This document shows positions 22,196-33,380 of a stretch of DNA of 64,000 bases, piece after piece (position 1 is the stretch's first letter; the number at the start of each line of letters is the position of its first letter). Below the pieces are notes generated by a model, which was given only the letters and a program-made list of their open reading frames with translations, was not told the origin of the DNA and ran no database searches. The stretch lies in contig NC_083873.1 of NCBI RefSeq assembly GCF_032452875.1, positions 72,289,987 to 72,353,986 on the forward strand. The letters are read 5' to 3'. The stretch is from Bos javanicus. Its lineage: Eukaryota; Chordata; Mammalia; Artiodactyla; Bovidae. The translations under genes and the position numbers were made by a program.

Positions 22196-22660
22196 ACAGT
22201 GGTACAGATGGGTGGTTATGCTCTTGGGCTCAGAAATCACATAAGCTGGGTTCACCTCTCAGTTCTGCACTAACTAAAGACACAATCTCATTAAGACACC
22301 TAATCTTAGGCTCCAAAATCACTGCGGACAGTTACTGCAGCCGTGAAATTAAAAGAACTTGCTCCTTGGAAGAAAAGCTATGACAAACTCGATGGACATG
22401 AGTTTGAGCAAACTCTGGGAGATAGTGAAGGACAGGGAAGACTGGCATGCTGCAGTCCATGTGGTCGCAGAGTCAGACACGACTTAGCAACTGAACAACA
22501 ACAGATCTCTCAGTGTCTTCATCTGTAAAATGAGGATAATGACAGTCCTTTCCTTATAGTGGTGGTGTGAGGATTAAATGAGTGAATATGTAAAGAGCTC
22601 TTACCCAGGACGGACACATATTAATAGATAAAGCTCAGTTAATATTAGTTACCTTTATTT
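22196..22660 (+). mobile_element. MIR SINE interrupted by a BovB fragment
   Basis: The 5' half lies at 22196-22305 ('gttatgctcttgggctcaga', 'ctgggttcacctctcagttc'). The 3' half lies at 22503-22660 ('tcttcatctgtaaaatgagg', 'gtgaggattaaatgagtgaa'). The two halves join logically across the BovB piece. Confidence 0.75.
22306..22502 (+). mobile_element. internally deleted mini-BovB
   Basis: 'ggctccaaaatcactgcgga' to 'gaagaaaagctatgacaaac' is joined directly to 'tcgatggacatgagtttgag' and the BovB terminus. About 400 bp of the 3' region is missing between these points compared with 19,8xx-20,4xx. The result is a 197-bp element in an old 3' subfamily (…'gcaactgaacaacaac'). Confidence 0.9.
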
Positions 22661-23795
22661 TCTTTATCAAACAAAAGAAGGTTTATGATGTATCGATACT
22701 AGACACTGTATAAATGACCTTATTTAATCTGAACGTCTGCCCTATGAAGTAAGAGGATCATGCCCTAGCTAGCCCCGCTGTGGAACCCTCTGACTAGCCC
22801 TGAAATGCTAAATCAGGACTTTTACACGAGACAAAAAATACACACCAGTCATATTTAAGCCATGTTTAACATCCCTATTGCAGCTGAACTTAATTCTAAC
22901 AGTCACGATTCCTGTCACTCTAGTGCTGCACACAGCTAACATCTCTCTGGTGGCCATGAGAAATTTCTAGGATTTTACAAACATTCTATTAAGAGGAAAT
23001 GATCCAATTTAACTGTTCAGCTCTCTCTTTGACTGAGCAGGAAGATATTTGATTGAGGAATAAAAGAGAAGCATAGATTCTTTCTAAATGGGTGGGAAAA
23101 AGTAGGACTAAAATTAGGGACTCTAGGCTGCAATCATCCATAACACCATGGGGACACTGGGTCTCACTGTTGGCACAGTTTCTTCAGATAACCAACAGCA
23201 GCACCAGAAATGGATGTTTTGCACAATGTGAATCTAAACCGAGCCTCAGATCAGGAACGTGACTGGAGCTGGCTTTGGGTCATGGTTTAGCAATTTGTGT
23301 TGTCATGGCCTTGATTTGTTCTTCATGCATCCACACCTTAGAGATGAAGACAAGGAAAATATAAAAACAATAACTAGGTGGTCAAATTAGTGGCACCACA
23401 CCCCTTACCCCAACCTCATTCTGACTTGTTGGAGGTGCTTGTCTTTCAGTAGAGCTGTGAATTGTAGCTACTCACATCCTCAGATTCTCCTGCAGCATAA
23501 GACACAGACATGAGATCCAATTTAGTACAACTGACCTGTGACATCTGCTGAGAGCCTTATGGGAAACTCCTTCTTTGCTGGATATATTCTTGTTGACATG
23601 TGTTGCCTGGAACTGCTGCAGCCATGTTGTTAGTAGGAGGGAGACATGGTTGAGATACCCAGGAAGGCAGAGCCAAGAGATGGGAAATATCTAGATCCAT
23701 GAAGACATCACTGATCCAGTCCTTTAAAGTTGGACTGAATCTAGGTTTATTGCTATGTGAAAGAATAAATGTCCTTATGTTTAATTAATTTTGGT
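22661..23795. other. unassigned sequence
   Basis: No recognised gene or repeat in about 1.1 kb. Confidence 0.4.
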
Positions 23796-23807
23796 TAGAT
23801 ATTCTGT

Positions 23808-24031
23808 GTGTGCATGCTAAGTCGCTTCAGTTGTATCTGACTCTTTTCGACCCTGTGGGCTGTAGCCCGCCAGGCTCCTCTGTCTGTGGTACTCTCCAGG
23901 CAAGAATACAGGAGTGGGTTGCCATGCCCTACTCCAGGGGATCTCCCATCCCAGGGATCAAACCCGAATCTCTTAAGTTTCCTGCAGGGGCTGGTGGGTT
24001 CTTTGCCACTAGCGCCACCTGGGAAGCCCCA
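23808..24031 (-). mobile_element. Bov-tA SINE with 12-bp target-site duplication
   Basis: TAGATATTCTGT flanks it at 23796-23807 and 24032-24043. The order is tail 'gtgtgcatgctaagtcgctt', body, then head 'cactagcgccacctgggaag'. Confidence 0.95.
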
Positions 24032-24224
24032 TAGATATTCTGTTATTTGTAGAGTAACTTACTGATACAGTAGCCAAAACCATTTTACCTTCTAAGCTGT
24101 GATGCTACATCTTTAGTACATCTTTAGCTATATCTTTATAGTCAGTCCACCCTGTGTCTTACCCTTTCTGGCATGTTGTTTCCTCATTTTCTGATGACAA
24201 GCTAGGGAAATATGTTATATCCAC

Positions 24225-24680
24225 TGAATGGAAGATTATGTAGGTAGGTGATCTGTGTTCAAAGCCTGACTTTACCCTCATGACATTGGGAGAATTACTT
24301 TTTGTGTCTTAGCTTCCTCATCCATTAAATGGTGACAAGAATTATCTTGCCTCATAGGACTGAGAATTAAGGGAGCTAATACATAAACAATGTCTTCCCT
24401 GGTGGCTCAGAGGATAAAGCATCTGCCTGCAATGCAGGAGACCTGGGTTCGATCCCTGGGTTGGGAAGATCCCCTGGAGAAGGAAATGGCAACCCACTCC
24501 AGTATTCTTGCCTGGAGAATCCCATGGACCACGGAGCCTGGTGGGCTATAGTCCATGGGGTCGCAAAGGGTCGGACATGACTGAGCAACTTCACTTTCTT
24601 TCTTTCTTTCTTTAATACATAAACAATACTTAGAAGAATGCCTGGCTCATAGCAAGTCATCAATCAATTTACATTAGCTT
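24225..24680 (+). mobile_element. MIR SINE interrupted by Bov-tA
   Basis: MIR wording at 24225-24391 ('gtgttcaaagcctgac', 'ttcctcatccattaaatggt') resumes at 24628 ('agaatgcctggctcatagca'). Confidence 0.75.
24392..24612 (+). mobile_element. Bov-tA SINE, full length, perfect 15-bp target-site duplication
   Basis: The head ('cttccctggtggctcagagg'), the tRNA B-box-like 'gggttcgatccctggg' and the BovA body are all near consensus, and a (TTTC)n tail ends at 24612. TAATACATAAACAAT is duplicated exactly at 24377-24391 and 24613-24627. One of the youngest-looking insertions in the window. Confidence 0.97.
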
Positions 24681-25598
24681 TGTCTTCATCCTCCCCAGCA
24701 GTGGCCCCTTCTGCATGTTTCTGAGGCATTTTGCTGTCACACTTTCCATCCTCGTTTTCCTTTGCCAAGCACCGCTGGAAAGAGCTGGAAAGATGTGGGA
24801 CAGACATGGTCAGCTTAGTCCTTGTGCTAGCTTGCATTGCCAGGATCATCAGAAAAGAAGCTTCATGAACAGAAAGGAAGAAATATTTTGTCTGGAAACA
24901 CTATATAGAAGCCAAAATTCCCTATGCTCCCCAGATCCCATGCTCTGGATGCCCTTCACCCTGTGCACTGTGGAGATGACGGGCTCCCGGAGCTGTTTCC
25001 CACAGGCCGCTGGGCTGTGCCCTTGGCACCAAGTGTGTCCTTCATACATATAAAGCCCTAGAGACTAGAAACAGGAAAACCCCACAGATTCTCTTGTATT
25101 ACTTGCAGTCCCCTCTCCGCAGCTTTTTGCTGGGTCGAGAATTCTTCTAGTCTTCTTTTGGGAGATTTCGTTCCCATCCTTGCCTGGCTAACACCCCCTG
25201 CCCCCCACCCCTCCAGAGACCACAGAGACCGTTTCAGTTTCTTGTGTCTGCATTAGGCTTGTCAATCTAAGTCGGTTTTCAGCCAAGACTTCTGTATATC
25301 TCATCTGTAGAGCCCTTGGCAGCTTCCAAGTTGTCAAGCCCTTGGCCCAAGTTGTCTAATCTTCATGAAAATCTTGTATGGTGCATGTTTTTACCCCAAA
25401 CTAGACTCCTTGGGGCTTTCCCCCTTTCCTGTAGAGATCAAGGGCAGAGGGAGGTAGGACAAAAATACTTCACTTTCTTTGCAGCACAGACCTGAGCGAT
25501 TAGGATCTCGTCCAATTTTCCCTCAGCAATGAGACTTTCAGATGGAGAGGAAGCAGTGACCCTGCAGAAATCACTCAAAGTGAACCTGAAACCTGAGT
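24681..25598. other. unassigned sequence
   Basis: No recognised repeat. A 112-codon frame (24715-25053) resembles no known protein and is overlapped by comparable antisense frames. Confidence 0.4.
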
Positions 25599-25610
25599 AC
25601 TTGGCTTTTT

Positions 25611-25817
25611 AAAAAAATATTTATTTATTTGGCTGCATGGGGTCTCAGTTGCAGCACACAGGATCTTCTGTTGATGGGCATGGACTCTCTAGTTGCGATG
25701 CATGGGTTTAGTTGCTCCAAAACATTTAGGATCTTAGTTCCCTGACCAGGGATCAAACCCACGTCCCCTGCATTGGAAGGTGGATTTTTAACCATTAGAC
25801 CACCAGAGAAGTCCCAG
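25611..25817 (-). mobile_element. CHR tRNA-derived SINE with 12-bp target-site duplication
   Basis: Poly(T)-side start, then 'atttatttggctgcatgggg', 'ttccctgaccagggatcaaa' and 'accattagaccaccagagaa'. ACTTGGCTTTTT repeats at 25599-25610 and 25818-25829. Confidence 0.92.
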
Positions 25818-26051
25818 ACTTGGCTTTTTTAGGAAAAACAAACACCTGATACTTTTCTGGGTCAAAGGATCTGCTCCTGATTTCTCACTGGAGGTCCAGT
25901 GCAGAAGGAGAGACAGGGAGGAAGAAGGTTCTGGAAACTAACTGGTTTAACGAAGTGCTTCCCGGCATGAAAGTATTAGCTGTCGATCTGAGACTGAAGA
26001 AGCACAGTATCTGGCCCCTTCAGATGAAAGATGCTCTATTGATTTATTTAC

Positions 26052-26281
26052 CTGTGTGTGTGTGTATACTCAGTCACTCATTCGTCTTTGACTCTTTGTG
26101 ACCCCCATGGACTATAGCCCTCCACGTTCCTCTGTCCCTGGAATTCTCCAGGCAAGAATACTGGAGTGGGTTGCCATTTCCTTCTCCAGAGGATCTTCCC
26201 AACCCAGGGATCGAACCTGCGTCTTCCGAGTCTCCTGCATTGGCAGGCAGGTTCTTTACTAACGTGCCACATGGAAAGTCC
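26052..26281 (-). mobile_element. Bov-tA SINE with 14-bp target-site duplication
   Basis: A (GT)n-containing tail, then the BovA body and tRNA-like head in reverse. ATTGATTTATTTAC (26038-26051) and ATTGACTTATTTAC (26282-26295) differ by one base. Confidence 0.95.
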
Positions 26282-26295
26282 ATTGACTTATTTAC

Positions 26296-27186
26296 TGGAG
26301 AACCCCTTAAACGTTTATATTGGCAACGACTGGGCTAGAAACTGAGGAATCCACTGCAGACCCGCAGGGGTGGAGGTTTCCATTCTCTGTGAATAGCTGA
26401 TGTGCCGGTGAGGCTTGGTGAAACAGGACTGCCAGTTTGCTGGTTGCCTTCTGGAAGGTAGAAGAAATGGAGGTCTTGGTGTGTGGGCTGGTACCTCACA
26501 GCTCTGCCGCCTCAGTGTCTCTCTGAGCAGCCAGAATTATGGAAGCGCCCCTTTCATTTCTTCAGTTTTGTTCAGGGCCAGGTTGGGGTCAGAGGCCCCA
26601 CCGCTGTGTTCATCAGAGCAGAAAGAGTGACAAACAAATGCTGTGCTTTCCTTTTTTCCTTTTTCCTTTCTGCCTTCCAGGAAGATTTTTAAAAAAAACA
26701 AAATAAAAAACCCAGGTCACTTTCTGCTTTCAAGCACACCCTGTTCCTTTACAGGAAAAAGAAGCCCAAAGAGCAGCATGTACTCATAAAGTCTCTATTG
26801 AGCCCTCCTGGCTTGTTTTTTGGCTCAGGGTTTAGCTAACTTGTTGCCACACAGTGCACACCAGCGGGGGAGGTAGGGTTCACAGCAGGGGACAGTGAAA
26901 AGATCTGCTCTTCCAGAGTCAGGATAAAACCCCACTATCTCTGGATGAGGGGCAGGAAACACAGGGGGACCCTAGTCCCTATTTTCCCCTTGGATTGAAG
27001 CCCGCCCACCTCAAGGCTGGCTAGGCTCTCCTGCCCATTCCTGCCTGTGACACCCTCTCTCAATAAGGGCTTCCTTGGGAGGAAATGGGGTATCTTCTTT
27101 CATATCATTTGAATGGGCTCCTTTGGATGATTTTCATAATTGATTGATTCCTACCTTAGAAAGAGACTAGTGAGCAACTTTCTAGC
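26296..27186. other. unassigned sequence
   Basis: Nothing recognised. An A-rich stretch lies at about 26687-26710. Confidence 0.4.
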
Positions 27187-27610
27187 TGCTCAGGGTAAAA
27201 ATTTTGGAATCATCCTTGATGCCTTTCTTCCTCACATCCCACTTCCAGTCCACCAGCATATCCTATCAGCTCCACGTTAGAAATTTGTTTCATATTTAAA
27301 ACAACCTAAATCACAAAAGGTATTCAATATCTGTATCTATATATATGGTTCAACAACAGAAGCAGAACCTGTAGGAGATGTATTGCCAGGAACTGGCTTA
27401 AATGATTGCAGAGCTGGTTAGATGAGTCTGAAATCTGTGGCGTGGGCTGTGAGGAAGGGCAGGAGAAGATGCTCAGGCATGAGCCAAATGTGCTGTCCAC
27501 AGGCAGAACTTCTTCATCAAGGAAACCTTAGTTCCACTTACAAGGCTTTCCAGCTGATTGAATCAGGCCCACCCTGAATCTAGGATGATTTCCCCAATTT
27601 AAAGTCAACT

Positions 27611-28132
27611 AAAAGCTTGTTCCTTGGAAGAAAAGCTATGACTAACCTAGACAGTGTATTGAAAAGCAGAGACATCATTTTTCTGACAAAGGTCCAAATA
27701 GTCAAAGCTATGGTTTTTCCAATAGTCATGTATGGATGTGAGAGTTGGACTATAAAGAAGGCTGAGTGTCAAAGAATTGATGCTTTTGAACTGTGGCATT
27801 AGAGAAGACTCTTGAGAGTCCCTTGGCCTGCAAGGAGATCAAACCAGTCAATCCTAAAGGAAATCAACCCTGAATAGTCATTGCAAAGACTGATGCTGAA
27901 GCTGAAGCTCCAATATTTTGGCCACCTGATTCGAAACTGACTCATTGGAAAACACCCTGATGCTTGGAAAGATAGAAGGCGGGAGGAGAAGGGGACAACA
28001 GAGGATGAGATGATTGGATGGCATCACCTACTCGATGGACATGAGTTTGAGCAAACTCTGGCAGATAGTGAAGGACAGGGAAGCCTGGTACAGTCCATGA
28101 GGTCACAAAGAGTCAGATATGGCTTAGCAACA
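27611..28132 (+). mobile_element. BovB 3' fragment (old subfamily)
   Basis: It runs from 'cttgttccttggaagaaaag' to 'gcttagcaacaaaacaataa'. It encodes remnants of the BovB C-terminus (VMYGCESWTIKKAE at about 27730-27770) with several frame breaks, ending in the (AAC/AAT)-type tail of older copies. Confidence 0.92.
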
Positions 28133-28184
28133 AAACAATAACTAGAAACTTAATCACATCAACACAGCTACACCCAGATCAGTG

Positions 28185-28475
28185 GTTTTTTAAAAATAAT
28201 TTTTAAAAATTAAATTAATTTATTTTGGCTGCGCTGGTCTTTGTTTACTGCTCTCGGTCTTCCTCTAGTTGCGGGAGTGGGAGCTGTTCTCTAGTTGCAG
28301 TGCACGGGCCTCTCATTGTTGTGGAGTGCGGGCTCTAGAGTGTGTGGGCTTCAGTAGTTGTGGCACGCGGGCTTAGTTGTCCCATGGCACGTGGGATCTT
28401 CCTGGACTGGGGATTGAACCTGTGTCCCCTGCACTGGCAGGCAGATTATTAACCCCTGGACCATGAGGGAAGTTC
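28185..28475 (-). mobile_element. CHR SINE, nearly full length
   Basis: The order is 'tttattttggctgcgctggt', 'cctctagttgcgggag', 'gggcttcagtagttgtggca', then 'cctgtgtcccctgcactggc'. CCCAGATCAGTG (28173-28184) and CCCAGATCAATG (28476-28487) form a 12-bp target-site duplication with one mismatch. Confidence 0.93.
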
Positions 28476-28917
28476 CCCAGATCAATGTTTGATTGAATAA
28501 CTGGGGACTGTAGCCTAGTCAAGTTGACACATAAAACCTACCATCACTTATCCAACCTCAACTCCCTCCTCCACAACCCCTCCCCTGATCCTGGCCACCA
28601 GCATTTCTCTGCTGAATTATTGCTTTAGCCTCTTTACCAGTTTCCCTGTTTTCTTTCTTGGCCTCCCTACCCCTTCCCAAAACTGTTTTCAAGAGAACAG
28701 CTAGAATAATCATTACTCCATTGCTCAAAGCCCTCATGATAGTCAGAATCACGGTTCCCCAAAGATGTTCAAAAAACCAAAAGCTGTTTGAGCAGACTTG
28801 GAAAACCACAGCCAGAATTGTACAGTGTTTTCCACTGGAATTAAAGTGTGGGTTTTGATGCTTTAATGTATGAAAGAAAAATGGGTTTCAACTAAATACA
28901 GTATCTTAGATTGGTTT

Positions 28918-29143
28918 CTGGCTTCCCAGGTGGCTCTAGCGGTAAAGAACCTGCCTGCCAACACAGGAGACTTATGACACGCAGTTTAGATCTGTAGGCT
29001 GGGAGATCCCCTGGAGGAGGGCACAGCAACCCACTGCAGTATTCTTGCCTGGAGAATCCCCATGGACAGAGGAGCCTGGCAGGCTACAGTCTGTAAGGTC
29101 ACAAAATCAGACATGACTGACATGATTTAGCATGCACACATGC
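28918..29143 (+). mobile_element. Bov-tA SINE
   Basis: Head 'ggcttcccaggtggctctag', BovA body, and tail 'atttagcatgcacacatgc'. AGATTGGTT precedes it (28908-28916) and follows it (29144-29152). Confidence 0.93.
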
Positions 29144-29169
29144 AGATTGGTTCCTAGAACAGAAAAAGA

Positions 29170-29375
29170 TTATTGGTGAGAAAACTGGTGAAATCTGAAT
29201 AAAGTCTGGAGTTTGATTAATAGTAATAATACCAATTCCTTAACTTTGAAAAAGTTAAGTTTGAAAGATGTTAACATTTAGGGTAAACTGGAGAAGACTA
29301 TACACAATTCTCAATGCTATCTTTGAGACACTTCTATAGGTCTAAAATTATTCCAGAATAAAAAGCGTATTTTAA
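29170..29375 (+). mobile_element. old L1 3' end
   Basis: 'ctataggtctaaaattattc', then 'cagaataaaaag', is a typical L1M 3' terminus. Inside it, 'cttaactttgaaaaagttaag' (about 29239-29259) is a small perfect hairpin. Confidence 0.5.
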
Positions 29376-29400
29376 AAACAGGCTTCAGTTCCTAGATAGA

Positions 29401-30435
29401 TCAGTTCAGTTCAGTCGCTCAGTCATGTCTGACTCTTCACGACCCCATGAACCACAGCATGCCAGGCCTCCCTGTCCATTACCAACTCCTGGAGTCCACC
29501 CAAACTCGTGTCCATCAAGTTGGTGATGCCATCCAACCATCTCATCTTCTGTCGTCCCCTTCTCTTCCTGCCCTCAACCTTTCCCAGCATCAGGGTCTTT
29601 TCAAATGAGTCAGCTCTTCACATCAGGTGGCCAAGAATTGGAGTTTCAGCTTCAACATCAGTCCTTCCAATGAACACCCAGGACTGACCTCCATTAGGAT
29701 GGACCGATTGGATCTCCTTGCAGTCCAAGGGACTCTCAAGAGTCTTCTCCAACACCACAGTTCTTTGGCACTCAGCTTCAACACTCACAGTTCTTTGGCA
29801 TCAATTCTTTGGCACTCAGCTTTCTTTATAGTCCAACTCTCATATCCATAACATGACCACTGGAAAAACCATAGCCTTGACTAGACGGACCTTTGTTGGC
29901 AAAGTAATATCTCTGCTTTTTAATACGCTGTCTAGGTTGGTCATAACTTTTCTTCCAAGGAGTAAGTGTCTTTTAATTTCATTGCTGCAGTCACCATCTG
30001 CAGTGATTTTGGAGCCCAGAAAAATAAAGTCAGCCACTGTTTCCACTGTTTCCCCATCTATTTCCCATGAAGTGATGGGACCAGATGCCATGATCTTCAT
30101 TTTCTGAATGTTGAGCTTTAAGCCAACTTTTTCACTCTCCTCTTTCACTTTCATCAAGAGGCTTTTTAGTTCCTCTTTACTTTCTGCCATAAGGGTGGTG
30201 TCATCTCCATATCTGAGGTTATTGATATTTCTCCTGGCAATCTTGATACAGCTCAGATGTCAAGCTTGTGCTTCCTCCAGCCCAGTGTTTCTCATGATGT
30301 ACTCTGCATATAAGTGAAATAAGCAGGGTGGCAATATACAGCCTTGAAGTACTCCTTTTCCTATTTGGAACCAGTCTGTTGTTTCATGTCCAGTTCTAAC
30401 TGTTGCTTCCTGACCTGCATATAGGTTTCTCAAGG
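29401..30435 (-). mobile_element. BovB 3' fragment, about 1 kb
   Basis: In reverse it runs from the 'atgcaggtcaggaagcaaca' region of the reverse transcriptase through the YADD block (which reads YGDD here) to the 'actgaactgaactga' tail at 29401. A local duplication (29756-29823) and a small insertion near 30245-30265 break the frame. Confidence 0.95.
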
Positions 30436-30494
30436 AAGTAGAATAATGGAATGGAAATAGAAACTTTAATAGAAGTCAGAAAAACTAGGGTCAG

Positions 30495-30605
30495 ATCTAG
30501 AGGACCCTGGATTTAAGTCCATGCTTGGCTTCTTCCCAGCCGTGCTGCCTTGGCCAAAACACTTTACCTCTCTGATCCCTAGTTCCCTTTTGAACTAATG
30601 GTGCT
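30495..30605 (+). mobile_element. MIR fragment
   Basis: 'ggaccctggatttaagtcca', then 'gctgccttggccaaaacact', then 'ttacctctctgatccctag' follow the MIR core order. Confidence 0.6.
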
Positions 30606-31117
30606 GTCTGGGGAGACAAACAATGACACCAACAATGACAGCCCGGCATGATGCGGCAGGGTGCTAGAGTAGGAAGGGGAGGGAGCTGGTCCCGTGTGGA
30701 CACCTGAACTGTATACGAATGACGTCACTCCTCAGCTCATGACTGATACTTACTTTTCTGGACTTTGACAAATAAAAGAAAAGATCACCATCATGCATAT
30801 CATGATTACAGCCTCTTCAGAGATTCATGTACACGGAAAATCACAAATCACTGTGCACACGCATTCACCTTTCAGGTAACATTATCTCATTAGCATTTTT
30901 AATGTTTGTAATTGTCTTCATAAATATTTTAACTGCAAATATATATGTATGTATATATACATACTTATATATACCACATACTCGTCAAGACCATGTCTAC
31001 AGAGTTAGGCTCCTGGTTTGAACCCTAATTCCACCACTGGGTGATGGTCATCCTCTCCTGTCCGTCACATTCCTCAGGCGGAGAAAACATAGCACCTGCT
31101 TAAAAGACAACTGAGGT

Positions 31118-31179
31118 GATGTATGGCAAAACCAATACAATATTGTAAAGTAAAATAAATAAATAAATGTTAAAAAAAA
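31118..31179 (+). mobile_element. ultra-short ruminant L1 (L1_BT-like) 3' end insertion
   Basis: Only the last ~60 bp of a ruminant L1 are present: 'ggcaaaaccaatacaatatt', then 'gtaaagtaaaataaataaat', and a poly(A). A perfect 16-bp target-site duplication (AAAAGACAACTGAGGT) lies at 31102-31117 and 31180-31195. The very long duplication and clean tail mark it as a genuine and rather recent L1 insertion. Confidence 0.88.
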
Positions 31180-31190
31180 AAAAGACAACT

Positions 31191-31231
31191 GAGGTAATAG
31201 CTGAATGAGGTAATAGCTGAATAAGGTAATG
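31191..31231 (+). repeat. 16-bp tandem repeat
   Basis: GAGGTAATAGCTGAAT occurs at 31191-31206 and again exactly at 31207-31222, with a partial third unit. It lies across the right edge of the L1 target-site duplication. Confidence 0.9.
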
Positions 31232-31333
31232 TACGCAAATAACAGAGACTCCCCCTCATTTGGGGTCTTTGTATTCTTCTCGTCCATCAGTATGGACTCG
31301 GTATGGATACTTCATATTAAAAATAGTAGTCCT

Positions 31334-31512
31334 GGGACTTCCCTGGTGGCTAAGACTCTGAGCTCCCAATGCAGGGGAACTGGATTCAATTGCTAGGAAA
31401 GGAGCTAGATCCCACTTGCTGCAGCTAAGTGTTGGCATGCCATAACTAAAGATCCCACCTGCCATAACTAAGACCGAGTGAAGCAAAATAAATAAATGAA
31501 AATAAATATATA
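31334..31512 (+). mobile_element. CHR SINE with 15-bp target-site duplication
   Basis: 'gggacttccctggtggctaa' through 'cccaatgcaggggaact' to an (AAAT)n tail. AAAAATAGTAGTCCT (31319-31333) and AAAAATAGTAATCCT (31513-31527) flank it. Confidence 0.93.
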
Positions 31513-31527
31513 AAAAATAGTAATCCT

Positions 31528-33380
31528 TTGTTTTCTTCCTATTTGCTGGATATTTCCTCTAATCTATGTTTAATTTTTTATTTTTGGCTTGGAGGTCATA
31601 TGGAGGTTTGATAAATATGATTTCATAGCCCATGTAAACTGTATTTCTGCCCATTCCCAGGCTGACTTTCTTTCCTTAAGGAAGTTCAGAGGGAGTGTGT
31701 GTATAGTAGCAATACTTGGAAGTGAAGGGCCAGAATACTGGGCTCTCCGTGTCGCTGTCCATCATAGTAGCACCTTCTGAGGCCCCCTTATTCCCATCTG
31801 GTCATCAGTGTGGATCCATGCAGGCCCCACCCCTGAGGCCTCTTCAGGTCCCTCATCACCGGTATCACGTCCTGATCAGATCAGTGATCCCTTACTGTTC
31901 TGGCAGAAGCTCAGGCCTGTGGGAAGTGAGAGACTCACTCAGGCTTTCTCAGCCAACACAGGTCGAGTGTCACTTCTCCCCTAGGGTCCTGCAGTAGGCT
32001 GAGCTTCAGGGGCTCTAGAGCCCCTCCAGACTCCTTCCATTCCTCAGTTTTCAGATGTGTCTTCCCAGGAGGTGGCAAGACCCATTGGAGCCTTTATTTA
32101 GGTGGATGGATGTTTGAGTGCAAGAAGCTAGAAAGGCATGGGAATGGGGAAACCCTGGGGAACAGCAGCTATGTTCAGGCTGAGGGAGAGATTGAACTGG
32201 GGTGCTGCAGATGCCCCCATCAGTTCCTCAGGAAGATTGGACATGGAATGTCCTCAAAGAGTTATTCTAAGTTGAAGCAAGAGGGCTGGACCTTTGTTCA
32301 TCCACACAGAAGAATCTATGGTTGTCTCTAGGGAAGGGGCACACTCTGGGCAAAGCGGCCTTCTGTACGCCTGGGGAGGGACTGAGGTGTGAGCCATGAG
32401 CGGTCAGCACTCCAGCAAGCTGGGAGGAGGGGGAGCATTCCGTCCTGAAGTGGGGTGTGGGCAGCCTCTGTAGCACCCTCCCCGCCACCACCCCAGGCTG
32501 GCTCTGAGCTCTCTGTGTGCCACTGGCTGCTCTCTCTTTGCACTCTTCATTGTCTAGTCTGCAGAGGTAGCTTGGCTTGTTTTTATTTTTCCTAATTTAT
32601 TGCGTTTGCTCTCAGGCCTGCGATTTTGAAACCCCAAAGCCTAAAATGAGCCTCTTTTGTTATCCACATTCTGCTGTGTCACACCTTCCCTGAGCCAACA
32701 AAACAAAATGCCTAGCTGCCTGAATGTGGGGCAGGAGAGGGGTCAACTGGAAATACCAGGTCAAAAGATCAATATATGACACAGATGAGGACACAGAGAA
32801 GATGGAGGGATTCTCAAAATGTACCCAAGCACACCTTGCTAGGGAACACATTTCAGAATCTCCAGGACATGCAGTGAGAAGGGATGAGAGAGATCTTTCT
32901 ATTAGCCGAAGGAAGTGTGGATTTCTTTATAAATATAAGAACACTGCAAAAGAGTATGTGAGCTTTTTAGAGGCTAGAAAAGATGGGATCCAGAGACCAG
33001 AATGATTCTTGGCAGAATTCCTTTTAACTGGAAGGTAGAGGAACAGTGGGGTGTGGAGGAGGAATTGCAGGGTACTCAGGAGTTGCCTTTAAGAGGTGTC
33101 CTTTTCACTGACAAGTTACCAGCGGGGTCATTTGATGTGAGTGGAGGAGATCCTCTTGTGGAGTGAATTTTAAGAAGAGAACTTTGAAGCAGCCTCATGA
33201 GAAGCAAGAGAAAGCCCTTCCCCACGGACATGTGAAGGGATTGGTGGGCAGCACAAGAGCTCTGCAGAGATTAGGCACCCCTGGCTGAGGTTGGCAGGTT
33301 TTCTCCAGCAGCACTGAACAGCACAGGTGTGGGCTCAGATAAGGAAGAGAGATGCTTTAATTACTTTCCTTTCTTCTTCT
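31528..33380. other. unassigned sequence
   Basis: No recognised gene or repeat across about 1.85 kb. Frames of up to 93 codons overlap on both strands and resemble nothing I know. This is one of the longest repeat-free stretches here. Confidence 0.45.

Larger units (their letters stand above)
27296..28552 (-). mobile_element. ERVL-type LTR relic (MLT2-like), itself interrupted
   Basis: The flanking pieces carry 'cagctgattgaatcaggccc' (about 27550-27570) and, at the far end, 'caagttgacacataaaacct' (about 28520-28540). This is the reverse complement of an old LTR start. A BovB and a CHR SINE lie inside it. It is an ancient solo LTR-like relic with no viral genes visible; the family assignment is tentative. 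Confidence 0.5.
27187..28765 (+). mobile_element. L2 LINE split by an LTR insertion
   Basis: Left part 27187-27295 ('tttggaatcatccttgatgc', 'cacttccagtccaccagcat'); right part about 28553-28765 ('ctgaattattgctttagcct', 'agctagaataatcattactc'). Together they follow the usual L2 3'-region order. Non-coding relic. Confidence 0.65.

Noticed and set aside
24392..24450. tRNA gene-like sequence (gggttcgatccctggg)
   Set aside because: It is the tRNA-derived head of a Bov-tA SINE. The rest of the cloverleaf is degenerate and the SINE body follows directly.
32660..33005. 93-codon frame at 32724-33005 as a gene
   Set aside because: No known relative, no supporting signals, and a competing antisense frame.
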